Counted from the stretch's first letter, positions 8,217 through 16,869 are shown. The stretch is 64,000 nucleotides of DNA from Streptomyces sp. DH41 (GCF_029813785.1 NZ_JARVKY010000003.1:124001-188000), one strand, 5' to 3'. The notes: generated by a model from the sequence alone, not told the origin. Numbers and translations are program-made.

Positions 8217-8648
8217 TCACGCCGGACCTGCCGTCGGTTCGAGTGCCTTGTCCAGGAGACTCACCAGCTTGAGGAGATCGTCGGCGTCCAGTCGGGCGAA
8301 CGGGCTCAGGGCCAGTGTTGCCTCGATCAGCGCGGACCGTACCCGTCGGCCGTCCTCCGTCAGTGCCGCGACGCGTGAACGGCGGTCGGCGGGGTCGGCG
8401 GAACGTTCGACGAGTCCCCGGCCGGTGAGCTGATTCATGACGAAGCTGAGGTTGGGCGCGTTGCAGTACAGCCGGCCGGCCAGTTCCTTCATCGAGGGTG
8501 GCGCCTCGGCCGGGTCGATCGCCCAGAGTGCCTGAGCGGTTGCCTGCGTCAGACCGTGTTCGGCCAGGACGGTCTCGATCCGGGCGCTGGTCCGCATGAA
8601 GATCTCGTGGTTCGCCACCACCGCTGCCTCAAGGGTGCTTCGCGTCAT
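8217..8648 (-). CDS. MarR-family transcriptional regulator
   Basis: This 143-residue winged-helix protein has MKELAGRLYCNAPNLSFVMNQLTGRGLVERSADPADRRSRVAALTEDG, the MarR recognition helix and wing. It is divergent from the SDR/old-yellow-enzyme gene pair, and the 190-bp gap holds two near-perfect palindromes just upstream of its ATG. That arrangement suggests it represses itself and the oxidoreductases, probably relieved by a phenolic or electrophilic ligand (inference from the family). Confidence 0.88.
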   Translation of the reverse strand: MTRSTLEAAVVANHEIFMRTSARIETVLAEHGLTQATAQALWAIDPAEAPPSMKELAGRLYCNAPNLSFVMNQLTGRGLVERSADPADRRSRVAALTEDGRRVRSALIEATLALSPFARLDADDLLKLVSLLDKALEPTAGPA

Positions 8649-8668
8649 GGCCTCATCCTAGCCTTTTT

Positions 8669-8708
8669 ACTTCGAGCCTCGAAGTGTTATGTTCCTTCGA
8701 GGCTCGAA
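8669..8708. promoter_or_regulatory. twin MarR operator palindromes
   Basis: ACTTCGAGCCTCGAAGT at 8669-8685 is a 17-bp palindrome, and TTCGAGGCTCGAA at 8696-8708 repeats its 13-bp core with the central base inverted. The centres are 25 bp apart. Both lie 21-60 bp upstream of the marR ATG and about 130 bp before the SDR gene. The symmetry is seen directly; MarR binding is inferred from position. Confidence 0.75.
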
Positions 8709-8838
8709 GTAATCGGTCCTCGTTCCCGCTGTGGGCACGAGGCCGTCCCCGGAGCGGGACGCTCCCCGCGTTCCTCCTTCCCGAGGCCCGTCCACTCCGA
8801 CGCGGCCCGGCGCCCAGCCGAACAGGAAGCACTCACTC

Positions 8839-9660
8839 ATGCACGACTACACGAACACCACAGCCGTGGTCACCGGCGCTTCGAAGGGACTGGGCGAGGC
8901 TTACGCACGGGAACTTGCCTCCCGAGGCGCACACCTCGTCCTTGTCGCCCGCTCGGCCGACGCGCTCAACACCCTTGCCGGGCAGATCCGGAAGGCCCAT
9001 TCCGTCCGAGTCGACGTGATCGCCGCGGACCTCTCGGACCGGCGGTCCCCGCAGACGGTGGTCGACGCCATCGATGAACTCGGCCTGGAAGTCGACCTCT
9101 TGGTCAACAACGCCGGGATGGGTTCGGTGGGGCCCTTCCTCGGCCGTCCCCTCGAACCCAACCTCCAGTCCGTCGACGTGAACGTCACCGCGCTGATCGG
9201 CCTGGTTCACCTTCTGGGCGCCGGCATGGTCGAGCGCGGCCGCGGCGGCATCGTCAACGTCGCCTCCACCGCCGCCTTCCAGCCCATGCCGTACCAGGCC
9301 AGTTACGCCGCCACCAAAGCATTCGTGCTCTCGTTCACCGAGGCGCTCGCCGAGGAGGTCCGAGGTACCGGCGTGCGCGTGATGGCGGCCCACCCGGGAG
9401 CCACCGACACCGGGTTCTTCGACCGCACGACCGCGTCCATGGACCCGAAGACCACGGACACCCCCGCCGACGTCGCTGCCGGAACACTCGACGACTTCGC
9501 ACGCGGCCGGTCGGTCTCCTTCCCCGGACGGGCCTCCAACCGCGCTGGAACCTGGGCGTCGCGCCTGCTTCCTCGGACCACGGTCGCCCGCATCACCGGC
9601 AACCTCAACCGCAAGGCCGGATTCGACGACGTGAGCGACCTCGACCCCGCCACCTCGTGA
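8839..9660 (+). CDS. short-chain dehydrogenase/reductase
   Basis: This 273-residue classical SDR has the NAD(P) loop TGASKGLGEAYARELA at residues 11-26, NNAGMGSVG, and the catalytic YQASYAATKA. The arrangement SYAATKAFVLSFTEALAEEV is typical of DltE/short-chain reductases acting on ketones or acyl chains. The ATG at 8839 matches the usual family N-terminus. It is the first gene of a probable two-gene operon with an old-yellow-enzyme homologue, divergent from marR, consistent with a stress- or electrophile-responsive reductase pair. Confidence 0.85.
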   Translation: MHDYTNTTAVVTGASKGLGEAYARELASRGAHLVLVARSADALNTLAGQIRKAHSVRVDVIAADLSDRRSPQTVVDAIDELGLEVDLLVNNAGMGSVGPFLGRPLEPNLQSVDVNVTALIGLVHLLGAGMVERGRGGIVNVASTAAFQPMPYQASYAATKAFVLSFTEALAEEVRGTGVRVMAAHPGATDTGFFDRTTASMDPKTTDTPADVAAGTLDDFARGRSVSFPGRASNRAGTWASRLLPRTTVARITGNLNRKAGFDDVSDLDPATS

Positions 9661-9755
9661 CGCCACCTGGTGACGCCACCACCCGCGGCGCGAAGACGGA
9701 CAACGGCGCCGACAGCCCACCGAGTCCGCCCAGAGCCGACGTCATGGGAGAAGAG

Positions 9756-11000
9756 ATGACCACGCTGAATGAGCCGCTGTACCTGAGCAACGGCGCTCCG
9801 CTGCCCAACAGGATCGCGAAGGCCGCGATGGAGGAGTTGCTCGCCGCGCCGGGCCGGCTGCCCGGTGACGAACTGCTCACGCTCTACCGCCGTTGGGCCG
9901 CGGGAGGCGCCGGGCTCCTGATCACCGGACACGTCATGATCGACGGCAGAGCGGTCGCCCAGCCCGGCGACGTCGTCCTGGAACAGGACACGCCGGTGGA
10001 GCCGTTCCAGCGCTGGGCGGCGGCCGGCAAATCGGCAGGCGGACGGATCTGGATGCAGATCAACCACCCCGGGCGCGTCATCCCCAAAGACCTCGCCGGC
10101 ACCACCTGGGCGCCCTCCGCGGTGCCGATCGACGCCGGCGGCTTCTCCAGCATGTACCCGACACCCCAGCCGATGACCGCCCGGCAGATCGACGAGACGG
10201 TGGAACGCTTCGCCGTGACCGCGCGGCGGGCCCAGCAGGCCGGCTTCGACGGAGTCGAGATCCACGCCGCCCACGGCTACCTCCTCTCCCAGTTCCTCTC
10301 TCCCCTGGTGAACCGGCGCGACGACCGCTGGGGTGGCAGCCTGCACAACCGCGCCCGCCTGCTGCTCGATGTCATGGGCGCGGTCCGCGAGCGTGTCGGC
10401 ACGGGCTTCGCAGTGGGAGTGAAACTGAACTCGGCGGACTTCCAGCGCGGCGGATTCGACACCGACGACGCGCGTGACGTGATCAAGATGCTCGCCGATG
10501 TGGGGGCTGACCTGGTCGAGCTGTCCGGCGGCAGCATCGAGAGCCTGGCCACGGCGGGCTTCCCCGCGGACGGCCGCACCCTTGCCCGCGAGGCGTACTT
10601 CCTCGAACTCGCCGAGCGGCTCGTCGCCACCTCGCCGCTGCCGCTGCTGCTGACCGGAGGGATCCGGCGACGCGCGGTCGCCCAGCAGGTGATCGACTCC
10701 GGAGTCGCCATGGCCGGCCTGGCCACGGCACTGGCCATCGACCCCACGCTGCCGGGGCAGTGGCTTGCCGGCGGTGATGCGCGGGCCCGCCCGCCCCGCA
10801 CCCGCTTCCGGAACAAAACGCTGGCAGCCGCGGCCGTCCAGGCCGTCACGTCGCGGCAGCTCGCCCGCCTCGGTGCGGGCAAGCCGCCGAAGACGCCCTA
10901 CCCTCCGGCCGTCGCCCTCCTCCTCGAACGGCTCGTCCGCGCCCGGCGCCGGCGCACCTACCTGAAATGTCGGCCCTCGCGGTCGGCGCCCTGCGCCTGA
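9756..11000 (+). CDS. old yellow enzyme-family NADH:flavin oxidoreductase
   Basis: This is a 414-residue FMN-dependent TIM-barrel reductase. Diagnostic stretches are MQINHPGRV, GFDGVEIHAAHGYLLSQF, SPLVNRRDDRWGG and LLTGGIRRR near the phosphate-binding end. The family reduces activated C=C bonds of enones, nitro compounds or 2,4-dienoyl-CoA. The ATG at 9756 has GGGAGAAG just upstream; another in-frame ATG at 9744 would add four residues. It follows the SDR gene by 95 bp and is probably co-transcribed under MarR control. The C-terminal 60 residues are basic and look less conserved. Confidence 0.85.
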   Translation: MTTLNEPLYLSNGAPLPNRIAKAAMEELLAAPGRLPGDELLTLYRRWAAGGAGLLITGHVMIDGRAVAQPGDVVLEQDTPVEPFQRWAAAGKSAGGRIWMQINHPGRVIPKDLAGTTWAPSAVPIDAGGFSSMYPTPQPMTARQIDETVERFAVTARRAQQAGFDGVEIHAAHGYLLSQFLSPLVNRRDDRWGGSLHNRARLLLDVMGAVRERVGTGFAVGVKLNSADFQRGGFDTDDARDVIKMLADVGADLVELSGGSIESLATAGFPADGRTLAREAYFLELAERLVATSPLPLLLTGGIRRRAVAQQVIDSGVAMAGLATALAIDPTLPGQWLAGGDARARPPRTRFRNKTLAAAAVQAVTSRQLARLGAGKPPKTPYPPAVALLLERLVRARRRRTYLKCRPSRSAPCA

Positions 11001-11241
11001 ACGGTGTGAAGGACATCGCCTCCGGCCGTCGCCGCAGTGCGCGTGACGCCCGCCGACGCCTCATGCTCCTCGACCTCGCTCGAGCGTGAAGTGGACGTCA
11101 CTCGACTGAGCCGAAGCACTGTGGGCTGTCGCAGAACGACTTCAGGCTTTGACATCGGGTCAGGCGGGCTGTCTCGCGAGGTCTTCGAGTGGAACGGCGA
11201 TTCGGTGTTGTCTCAGGACGAGCCGAGGGGGTGATGCCGCC

Positions 11242-11850
11242 TCAGATGGTCGGGGTGTCGTCAACGACCGGCTTGTGAACCTCGACGACCGGCTTCCACC
11301 CCGTGGAGAACTCGATGAAGTCCGCACGGGTGGGGTAGGTGTCGATCGCGCGACGGTCACGCTTGGGGCTGTCGCTCCCCTTGCGCCCCCGGGGAATCTG
11401 CTCCTCGAAGATGTCGACCTTCACGTCGGGGACCTCCTTGAGGCCCTGGCGCCAGATCTGCACGATGTCGGCGCCGAACGCCTGCCGGGCCGCAGCGTAA
11501 AGGGCCGTGAGGGACCCCTTGTCCCCACCAGGGACGAACAGTGCCAGGTCCAGCACGACACCGGCGGACTGGAGGACCTCGATGGTCACCGAGCCGTTCT
11601 CGTCGGCCAAGTAGACTCCGGCTTCGTTCTCGTCATCGGGAAGGCAGGAGACCTCTTCCTGGAATGCGGTTCTCGCCGTGATCGAGCCGCCCTCGAAATC
11701 CTCACCGGACTTCGTCAGAAAAGCAGGGACATAGCATTCGGGAAGTTTGAGTTCTGCGGTGTCAGCGGAAACGAAGAGCCTGTCCTTTACGCCGAGCTTC
11801 TTCACCTCTTCCAGCGAGAGGCGGCGAGCGGCGATCTTCTCCGTGTTCAC
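11242..11850 (-). CDS. hypothetical protein, 202 aa
   Basis: I do not recognise this family. The protein is soluble, acidic in the middle (SCLPDDENEAGVYLADENG) and basic near the end (EEQIPRGRKGSDSPKRDRR), with no membrane span or signal peptide. The GTG at 11850 is preferred because GAAAGG lies about seven bases upstream; an upstream extension of 16 codons is possible. Third-position G+C is lower than in neighbouring genes, and the gene is isolated between non-coding stretches, which hints at acquired DNA. Confidence 0.55.
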   Translation of the reverse strand: MNTEKIAARRLSLEEVKKLGVKDRLFVSADTAELKLPECYVPAFLTKSGEDFEGGSITARTAFQEEVSCLPDDENEAGVYLADENGSVTIEVLQSAGVVLDLALFVPGGDKGSLTALYAAARQAFGADIVQIWRQGLKEVPDVKVDIFEEQIPRGRKGSDSPKRDRRAIDTYPTRADFIEFSTGWKPVVEVHKPVVDDTPTI

Positions 11851-11911
11851 GATTTCCCTTTCAGGTTGCACTGTCCCTCCGAGCGAGGACGCTATCACGA
11901 AACCCTGAGGT

Positions 11912-11962
11912 CAACTGCCCAGTAATCTCTGGGTAGTTGGCCTCCCGTGATCTGCGCGGGAG
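11912..11962. other. pair of inverted repeats in a non-coding gap
   Basis: CAACTGCCCAG (11912-11922) faces CTGGGTAGTTG (11929-11939) with one mismatch and a 6-base loop. CTCCCG (11942-11947) faces CGGGAG (11957-11962). They lie about 60-110 bp upstream of the 202-aa gene and may be an operator or a terminator. No gene is seen from 11851 to about 12130. Confidence 0.45.
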
Positions 11963-12129
11963 ATTAGTGAAGCGAGGACCACTCGGTCGGGAACACGCAT
12001 CCGCCAAGTAGTATCCCTCGTCGTGGCGTTGGAGATCAACTGGCGATTGCATTTCGGTGCGTTGGGTGACACGGAGGAACCAAAAGGGAGTTTACGGCAG
12101 ATATCACCCGTATCCTCTTCGGAGAGTTG

Positions 12130-12340
12130 GCGGCGTAACGTACTACCGTGCCCGCGACGTGGTGGACTGGGGGCGGAAATCGAGGAGACGGCACGCCTGG
12201 CGTTCCCGGCCGACTACCGCGAGTTCGTGGCCGCCCCTGCGCTCAACCTCCTCCACCTCGACGCTTGGTGGAACGGCCACCCGCTCGCCCGCACCCGAGT
12301 CAGTCACTTTGCCCGCCTCGGCTTCTCCCTCGCCGCGTGA
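12130..12340 (+). pseudogene. possible frameshifted SMI1/KNR4-like remnant
   Basis: One frame reads GGVTYYRARDVVDWG and then, after a one-base shift near 12173, another reads AEIEETARLAFPADYREFVA, which resembles the start of an SMI1/KNR4 immunity domain. The rest of the domain is missing; the frame continues with unrelated sequence to a TGA at 12340. No convincing start or ribosome site is present. The assignment rests on about 20 residues and is weak. Confidence 0.3.
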
Positions 12341-12422
12341 CCTGTGACCGGGTGCTTCAGTTGGCCCGCTTGGTGCTCAGCCGCCGATCCGCCGGGCGAG
12401 GCTGCCTTGTAGGTTCGTTTCC

Positions 12423-12935
12423 ATGGACGATGTGGATCCGCAGATACTCGCCGAGCTGGCTGAGCTCGAAGCTCTCGAAGCGGCGGAGGCGCGAGGGGAG
12501 CACCTAGTGCTTCCAGAGAGTCACGTGGCGCCCCCCGCAGAGGGCTGGCTTCCGTGTCCCTGCTGCGGCCACCAGGTATTCGGTGAGCACGGGGGTTATG
12601 AGATCTGTGCCGTCTGCTTCTGGGAAGACGATCCGGCGCAGTTGCGTTGGCCGTGGAGCTTTGGCGCCAACGCCGTGTGCCTGGTGGAGGCGCAAGGCAA
12701 CTTTCAGCGCTTCGGGGCCGTGGAAGAGCGTTTTCTCAAGAATGTGCGGCCTCCTGCGCGTGATGAACCCTTGGACCCTGGGTGGCGTCCGATCGACCCG
12801 TCGCGGGACTCCTTCGAAGAGCCAGGCAACAGCGGCAAGTGGCCTGAGGACCCGAGGCTCCTGTACTGGTGGCGCCCCGCCTTCTGGCGGCGCGACGAGC
12901 GCCCGGCGCCACCCACTTCTGCGCCTGAGACCTGA
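12423..12935 (+). CDS. CPCC-type cysteine-rich protein
   Basis: This is a 170-residue protein. The core WLPCPCCGHQVFGEHGGYEICAVCFWEDD, about residues 41-69, matches the CPCC cysteine-rich domain (PF14206), a presumed small zinc ribbon with CPCC and CxxC pairs. The N-terminus is a Leu/Glu-rich amphipathic helix (ILAELAELEALEAAEARGE) and the C-terminus is proline- and tryptophan-rich. CPCC proteins often occur near toxin-immunity genes, which fits the possible SMI1-like remnant just upstream. Function unknown. Confidence 0.75.
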   Translation: MDDVDPQILAELAELEALEAAEARGEHLVLPESHVAPPAEGWLPCPCCGHQVFGEHGGYEICAVCFWEDDPAQLRWPWSFGANAVCLVEAQGNFQRFGAVEERFLKNVRPPARDEPLDPGWRPIDPSRDSFEEPGNSGKWPEDPRLLYWWRPAFWRRDERPAPPTSAPET

Positions 12936-13008
12936 GCCGTGGGACAGGTGCCGAACCTGGAGTGGCTCGTCCTCGGGATCGCGCCGCGGTCCGCTCCCGA
13001 GGAACTAG

Positions 13009-13659
13009 CTAGGTCCTGTCTCTCCGGTCGCGAGAGTTGGACCGGGCTGGGGCCGGCCGGCCCCAGCCCTGCTCAACCGACTGGCGGCATCGGTCGGGTT
13101 CGTCTCCTGCGCCGGTGAACAGTGCGGCCAGCATCGGTGCGCCGTGAGCCAGCGTCTGGTGCGGCAGGGGGCCTGTGGCGACGAGGGAGGCGAGTCCGTG
13201 GCCGATCGTCCAGCTCTGTACGGCCAGTTCCAGCGGGTCGACCTCGTCGTTGAAGCGGCCCTTCGCCTTGGCCCGTTCGATGGCCTGGACGAGACGGTGC
13301 AGGGTTTCGTCGGCGGCGCCGGTGTCTTGGAGGTCGAAGTCCGCGTCGAACATGACGCGGTAGAGGTCAGGGTTCTCCAGGGCGTTGACCAGGTAGGCAG
13401 CGCCCAGTGCGGCGAGGTCTCGTACCGGGTCCGCGGACTTCTTGACGGTCGCGAGCCGGGCGGCCAGGCGGACGAAACCCTCTTGTCGCGTTGCCTTCCA
13501 GAGGCCGTCCATGCCGCCGAAGTAGGTGTAGACAGCCATCGTCGATACGCCGGTTCCGGCGACCAGGGTGCGCAGTGTGACCGGTTGCCTCGTCCGCAGC
13601 ATCTGTGCGGCCCGGTCGAGCAGCAGGGAGCGGACCGCTGGATCTTTCGTCCTCGCCAT
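13009..13659 (-). CDS. TetR-family regulator divergent from a Rid-family gene
   Basis: This 216-residue protein has an N-terminal helix-turn-helix (TLRTLVAGTGVSTMAVYTYFGGMDGLWKATR) and a TetR_C_13/WHG-like helical domain. The ATG at 13659 is preferred over upstream in-frame codons because GTGGGG precedes it and the TetR domain begins about 10 residues later. A 15-bp palindrome sits 13 bp upstream between it and the divergent Rid-family gene, so it probably represses both. The arginine-rich C-terminal tail of about 30 residues is unusual and may reflect overrun of the true end. Confidence 0.8.
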   Translation of the reverse strand: MARTKDPAVRSLLLDRAAQMLRTRQPVTLRTLVAGTGVSTMAVYTYFGGMDGLWKATRQEGFVRLAARLATVKKSADPVRDLAALGAAYLVNALENPDLYRVMFDADFDLQDTGAADETLHRLVQAIERAKAKGRFNDEVDPLELAVQSWTIGHGLASLVATGPLPHQTLAHGAPMLAALFTGAGDEPDRCRQSVEQGWGRPAPARSNSRDRRDRT

Positions 13660-13671
13660 GACCCCACGATA

Positions 13672-13686
13672 CATAGCGTCGCTATG
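13672..13686. promoter_or_regulatory. TetR operator palindrome
   Basis: CATAGCGTCGCTATG is a perfect 15-bp palindrome (single central base) 13 bp before the tetR ATG and 53 bp before the Rid-family ATG. Its position in the 79-bp divergent gap suggests a shared operator. Confidence 0.65.
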
Positions 13687-13738
13687 CTTTGATGGTGCGG
13701 ATCTTGCTGCTCCCGATGTCAAGAGGAAGAGGCCGTTC

Positions 13739-14146
13739 ATGTCTGTGACGTTGCTCAATCCCGAGGGATTGCCGAAGCCCGAGGTCTACCGACAGCTGTC
13801 GGTCGCCACCGGATCGAAGCTGGTGTTCCTCGCGGGGCAGGTCGCCCGCGATGCCGACGGCCAGCCCGTGGGCCAAGGGGACTTCGCCGCTCAGGTCGAA
13901 CAGTGCTATCTCAACATCGGCACCGCCCTGACCGCGATCGGCGGCTCCTTCGACGATGTGGCGAAGCTGACCGTCTACGTCGTCGACTGGAGTCCCGAGA
14001 AGATGCCGCTGCTGGGTGAGGGCGTGGGCCGGGCGGCAGCGAAACTGGGCATCGATCCGGTCAAGCCGATCACCCTGCTGGGCGTCGCGGCGCTGGGGGA
14101 ACCGGACCTCCTGGTCGAGGTCGAAGCCACTGCGGTCATCGAATAG
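13739..14146 (+). CDS. Rid-family protein (RidA/YjgF-like)
   Basis: This 135-residue protein belongs to the YjgF/YER057c/UK114 fold: TGSKLVFLAGQVARDADGQPVG, FAAQVEQCYLNIGTALTAIGGSFDDVAKLTVYVVD and the C-terminal LLGVAALGEPDLLVEVEATAVI. RidA proteins hydrolyse reactive 2-aminoacrylate-type enamines; here the catalytic arginine of true RidA (usually R-V/I-E-I-E) is replaced by leucine (DLLVEVEA), so this is one of the other Rid subfamilies without proven deaminase activity. AAGAGGAAGAGG provides the ribosome site. It is controlled together with the divergent TetR. Confidence 0.85.
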   Translation: MSVTLLNPEGLPKPEVYRQLSVATGSKLVFLAGQVARDADGQPVGQGDFAAQVEQCYLNIGTALTAIGGSFDDVAKLTVYVVDWSPEKMPLLGEGVGRAAAKLGIDPVKPITLLGVAALGEPDLLVEVEATAVIE

Positions 14147-14411
14147 CCATAGCACCACGAGTAGGGAGACTCGGGGGCTGACCATGCTGAGTCGGGGGAT
14201 CTGACGGACGGCGAGTACGGAACCCGGGAGCGGCTCCCGAGGCACGTCCAGTCCGCCGTCGATGCCTTCAAAAGGAGGACGCCGAAGGTCAGTGCGGCGG
14301 CTGTCGCCCATGGACGTGCCGCACGGCCTCCTGCAGGGGTGGCGAGCGCGGATATGTCTGTCTCGGCACTGTCACCGCTGCCGCACTCCTCATCCGGTCA
14401 TCCGGCTCCGA

Positions 14412-16019
14412 TCACGATCGGAGAGACGGGACCTGGGCCACGGGCGGGGAGCGGTGGTCGTCCTGCCCGGTGGACCGGTCGGTGCGCAGGACGACCCGGT
14501 CGTCGGCCGTCCGCTCCAGCCGCTCCGCCATGTACCGGCGAGCGGGCTTGCCGCCGGCCGTGCGGACGACGGCACTGTGCGAGACGTCGAGCACGGCCTC
14601 GGGCGCGGTGGCGAAATCGGCGGTGACGCGCGCCGCGATCCCCGCGGTGTCGATCCACCGGCCCCGCCGGGCGACGACCACGACGACGAACGACGCGCCG
14701 TGGGGAAGGACGACACACTCGGCCACATCCGGCTCCGCCGCCACCACCTGCTCGACGTCCGTGGCGAACAGGTTGACGCCGTTGACCGTGACCCGGTCGT
14801 CCCGGCGGCCGCTCAGGTAGAGCCGCCCCGACCGCAGGCAGCCCAGGTCGCCGGTGTCGAACCACGTGCCGCGGTGGTCCGTGGCACCGTCGTAACCGTC
14901 GAACAGCGTGCTGCCGCGCAGCTGTACCGCACCGGTCCGTCCGGCGGGGCAGTCGTGCCCCGCCTCGTCCACGACGCGCAGAGCCAGGCCGGGCACCGGG
15001 GCGCCGAGACACGCCGTTGTGACCGGCCCGTCCGGACGGAAGCTCGTGGCGTCGTCCACGTACCGGTGCGAGGTGGCCATCAGGACCGCCTCGGCCAGTC
15101 CGTAGCCGAACACGAGCGCCTTCGGATCGAACCCCCAGGGCGCTGTCGCGTCGAGGAAGGCGCGCACTGTCGCCCGGCGGATCGGTTCCGCGCCGCAGAA
15201 CACCGTGCTCCACGCCGCGAACAGCCGGGGGTCGGGCGCCTGCCGGCCGGCCGCCTCCGCGACGCGGGCCGCCACGTAGCGCAGCATGAAGTCGGGAAAG
15301 GCGCTGTGCACCCGCTCGGCCTCCCGTATCAGCCGCAGCGCCGCCATCGGCCTGCGCAGGAAGGTGCCCGGCTCCTCGATCACCAGGTCGAGACCCCGGA
15401 CCAGTGAGGTCAGTACGCCCACCAGCCCCATGTCGTGGTGGAGGGGCAGGGCGATGAGCCCGGCGTGCCCCGCCCGCATTCCGGCGACGGACGCGATGGC
15501 CTCGATGTTGCCCAGTACCGCCCGGTTGCTCAGCGGGATGGGCCGGGGTGCCCCGGTGGATCCACTCGTGTACTGGACGAGCGCGAGGTCCTCCGGTCGT
15601 CCGGGGGCGGGGGCGGATTCGCGGGCCGGACGGAGCTCCAGGTCGAGTTCGTTCAGGCCCTGCCCCGGGACACGGAAGGAGTGGCGGGCATCCTGCTGCC
15701 GCGTCACGGTGGCGAAGTACTGCCCGGTGACCGCGCCGGGGACACGGGGCTTGACCGAGACGGGGACGGCGCCCAGGTGGAGGAGTCCCATCAACGCCAG
15801 CACCGACTGGCGGGAACTGCCGGCCCTGAGCACGACCCGGTCCCCGGGGCGCACGCCCTGCCGGGCGAAACCGCCGGCTGCCGCCGAGACCTGCTCGGCG
15901 AAGTCGGCATGGCTGAGTTCCTCTCGCCGGGCCGACGTTCCGAAGGTCACTGTCGCTTCCGGGCGGCCCGCCAGTGCGGCGAGTGCCTCCCGCAGGGTGC
16001 CGGGGCTGCCCGGGCTCAT
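14412..16019 (-). CDS. FAAL-type fatty acyl-AMP ligase
   Basis: This is a 535-residue adenylate-forming enzyme. Its motifs follow fatty acyl-AMP ligases: LVQYTSGSTGAPRPIPLS (P-loop), LPLHHDMGLVGVL, FCGAEPIRRATVRAFLD and ALVFGYGLAEAVLMAT, then the hinge and C-terminal lid ending at GGKPARRYMAERLE with the catalytic lysine. FAALs activate a carboxylic acid as acyl-AMP and hand it to an acyl carrier protein rather than CoA. It is the last gene of a tightly overlapping operon (18658 to 14412) with a thioesterase, an AcpS-like protein, a diiron enzyme and an ACP, so it probably charges that ACP. It starts inside the thioesterase stop (ATGA). Confidence 0.88.
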   Translation of the reverse strand: MSPGSPGTLREALAALAGRPEATVTFGTSARREELSHADFAEQVSAAAGGFARQGVRPGDRVVLRAGSSRQSVLALMGLLHLGAVPVSVKPRVPGAVTGQYFATVTRQQDARHSFRVPGQGLNELDLELRPARESAPAPGRPEDLALVQYTSGSTGAPRPIPLSNRAVLGNIEAIASVAGMRAGHAGLIALPLHHDMGLVGVLTSLVRGLDLVIEEPGTFLRRPMAALRLIREAERVHSAFPDFMLRYVAARVAEAAGRQAPDPRLFAAWSTVFCGAEPIRRATVRAFLDATAPWGFDPKALVFGYGLAEAVLMATSHRYVDDATSFRPDGPVTTACLGAPVPGLALRVVDEAGHDCPAGRTGAVQLRGSTLFDGYDGATDHRGTWFDTGDLGCLRSGRLYLSGRRDDRVTVNGVNLFATDVEQVVAAEPDVAECVVLPHGASFVVVVVARRGRWIDTAGIAARVTADFATAPEAVLDVSHSAVVRTAGGKPARRYMAERLERTADDRVVLRTDRSTGQDDHRSPPVAQVPSLRS

Positions 16020-16441
16020 GTCGTCCTTCCCGTCGTGCCGAGCATGGCGTCCAGGTCGGCTCGGTGGACCCGCTTGGTGTGGCGATCGACCAGTCCCAGA
16101 CGGACCAGGCCCCTGGCCACCGCCGTGCCGTCCGGCTCCGTGACGTCCTGGGCCAGCGTGAAGCTGTACGCCGACCGCTCTGCCAGGGACGTACGGACGG
16201 CCAGGCGTCCCACGGGGTCCCAGTCGACCGCCCGCAGGTAGTCGAGCTGGAGCCGGAGCACCACGGCGACCAGCGGGCTGTGGCGCAGGTCCACACCGTG
16301 GGCCAGCCCCCACTCCCAGCGGCCGGTTTCGAGGAGCTGCGCGTACACGCTGTTGTTCAGGTGTCCGGCCCAGTCGAAGTCGTTGGGACGCAGGGCGACT
16401 TCGCAGGTGTGCGCCAGGTCGGGTGAGGCCGCGGTGGTCAT
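16016..16441 (-). CDS. 4HBT-family hot-dog acyl-ACP/CoA thioesterase
   Basis: This 141-residue single hot-dog domain contains LRPNDFDWAGHLNNSVYAQLLETGRWEW, with the aspartate and the GHLNN turn of 4-hydroxybenzoyl-CoA thioesterases. It overlaps the ligase downstream and the AcpS-like gene upstream by four bases each. A role in releasing or editing the ACP-bound chain is expected. In isonitrile lipopeptide pathways a hot-dog homologue catalyses amino-acid addition to an enoyl-ACP, so hydrolysis is not the only option. Confidence 0.82.
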   Translation of the reverse strand: MTTAASPDLAHTCEVALRPNDFDWAGHLNNSVYAQLLETGRWEWGLAHGVDLRHSPLVAVVLRLQLDYLRAVDWDPVGRLAVRTSLAERSAYSFTLAQDVTEPDGTAVARGLVRLGLVDRHTKRVHRADLDAMLGTTGRTT

Positions 16442-16869
16442 GGGCACCGTCCTCCGCCCGTCGTCGCCCGGGCCTGGAGCACGACCACCGCGCCGGCCGT
16501 GGACCCGGTGTGGCTGATGGACACGGATACGGAGACGTCCCGCTCGGCGCACCAGGCGGCGAGGTCCCCGTGAAGCCGCAACCGGGGCTGCCCGGCCGGG
16601 CCGTGCACCACCTCGACCTGGGGGAAGGCGTACGCCGGTGCGTCGCCCGCGTCCTCCAGCGCGCAGAGGGCTTTGACGAAGGCCTCTTTCGCGCTGAACA
16701 GCCCCGTCAGGGAGGCGTCCGGGTCGGGGCGAGAACGGCAGTGCGCCCGTTCGGCGGCCGTGAACAGCGTCCCGTTATCGCGCAGATGCCGTTTCCCGCC
16801 CAGCTCCGGCACGGACTGCAGATCGAATCCGGTCGACGTCGTTGGTGCGGAGACTGGCGAAGTAGGCAC
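16438..16869 (-). CDS. AcpS-type 4'-phosphopantetheinyl transferase-like protein
   Basis: This is a 143-residue protein. The AcpS-type signatures are TGFDLQSVPEL (position of the GIDLVEI metal-binding strand), SAKEAFVKAL (metal-binding glutamate and lysine) and VSVSISHTGSTAGAVVV. The family converts apo- to holo-ACP. The only start that retains the TGFD motif is the GTG at 16869, preceded by GAGG, which makes it overlap the diiron gene by 95 bases in another frame. The overlap is unusually long but both frames look coding. The probable client is the operon's own ACP. Confidence 0.75.
   Translation of the reverse strand: MPTSPVSAPTTSTGFDLQSVPELGGKRHLRDNGTLFTAAERAHCRSRPDPDASLTGLFSAKEAFVKALCALEDAGDAPAYAFPQVEVVHGPAGQPRLRLHGDLAAWCAERDVSVSVSISHTGSTAGAVVVLQARATTGGGRCP

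Noticed and set aside
14147..14411. A small gene between the Rid-family gene and the FAAL
   Set aside because: No frame with a ribosome site or conserved character; treated as the left boundary of the cluster.
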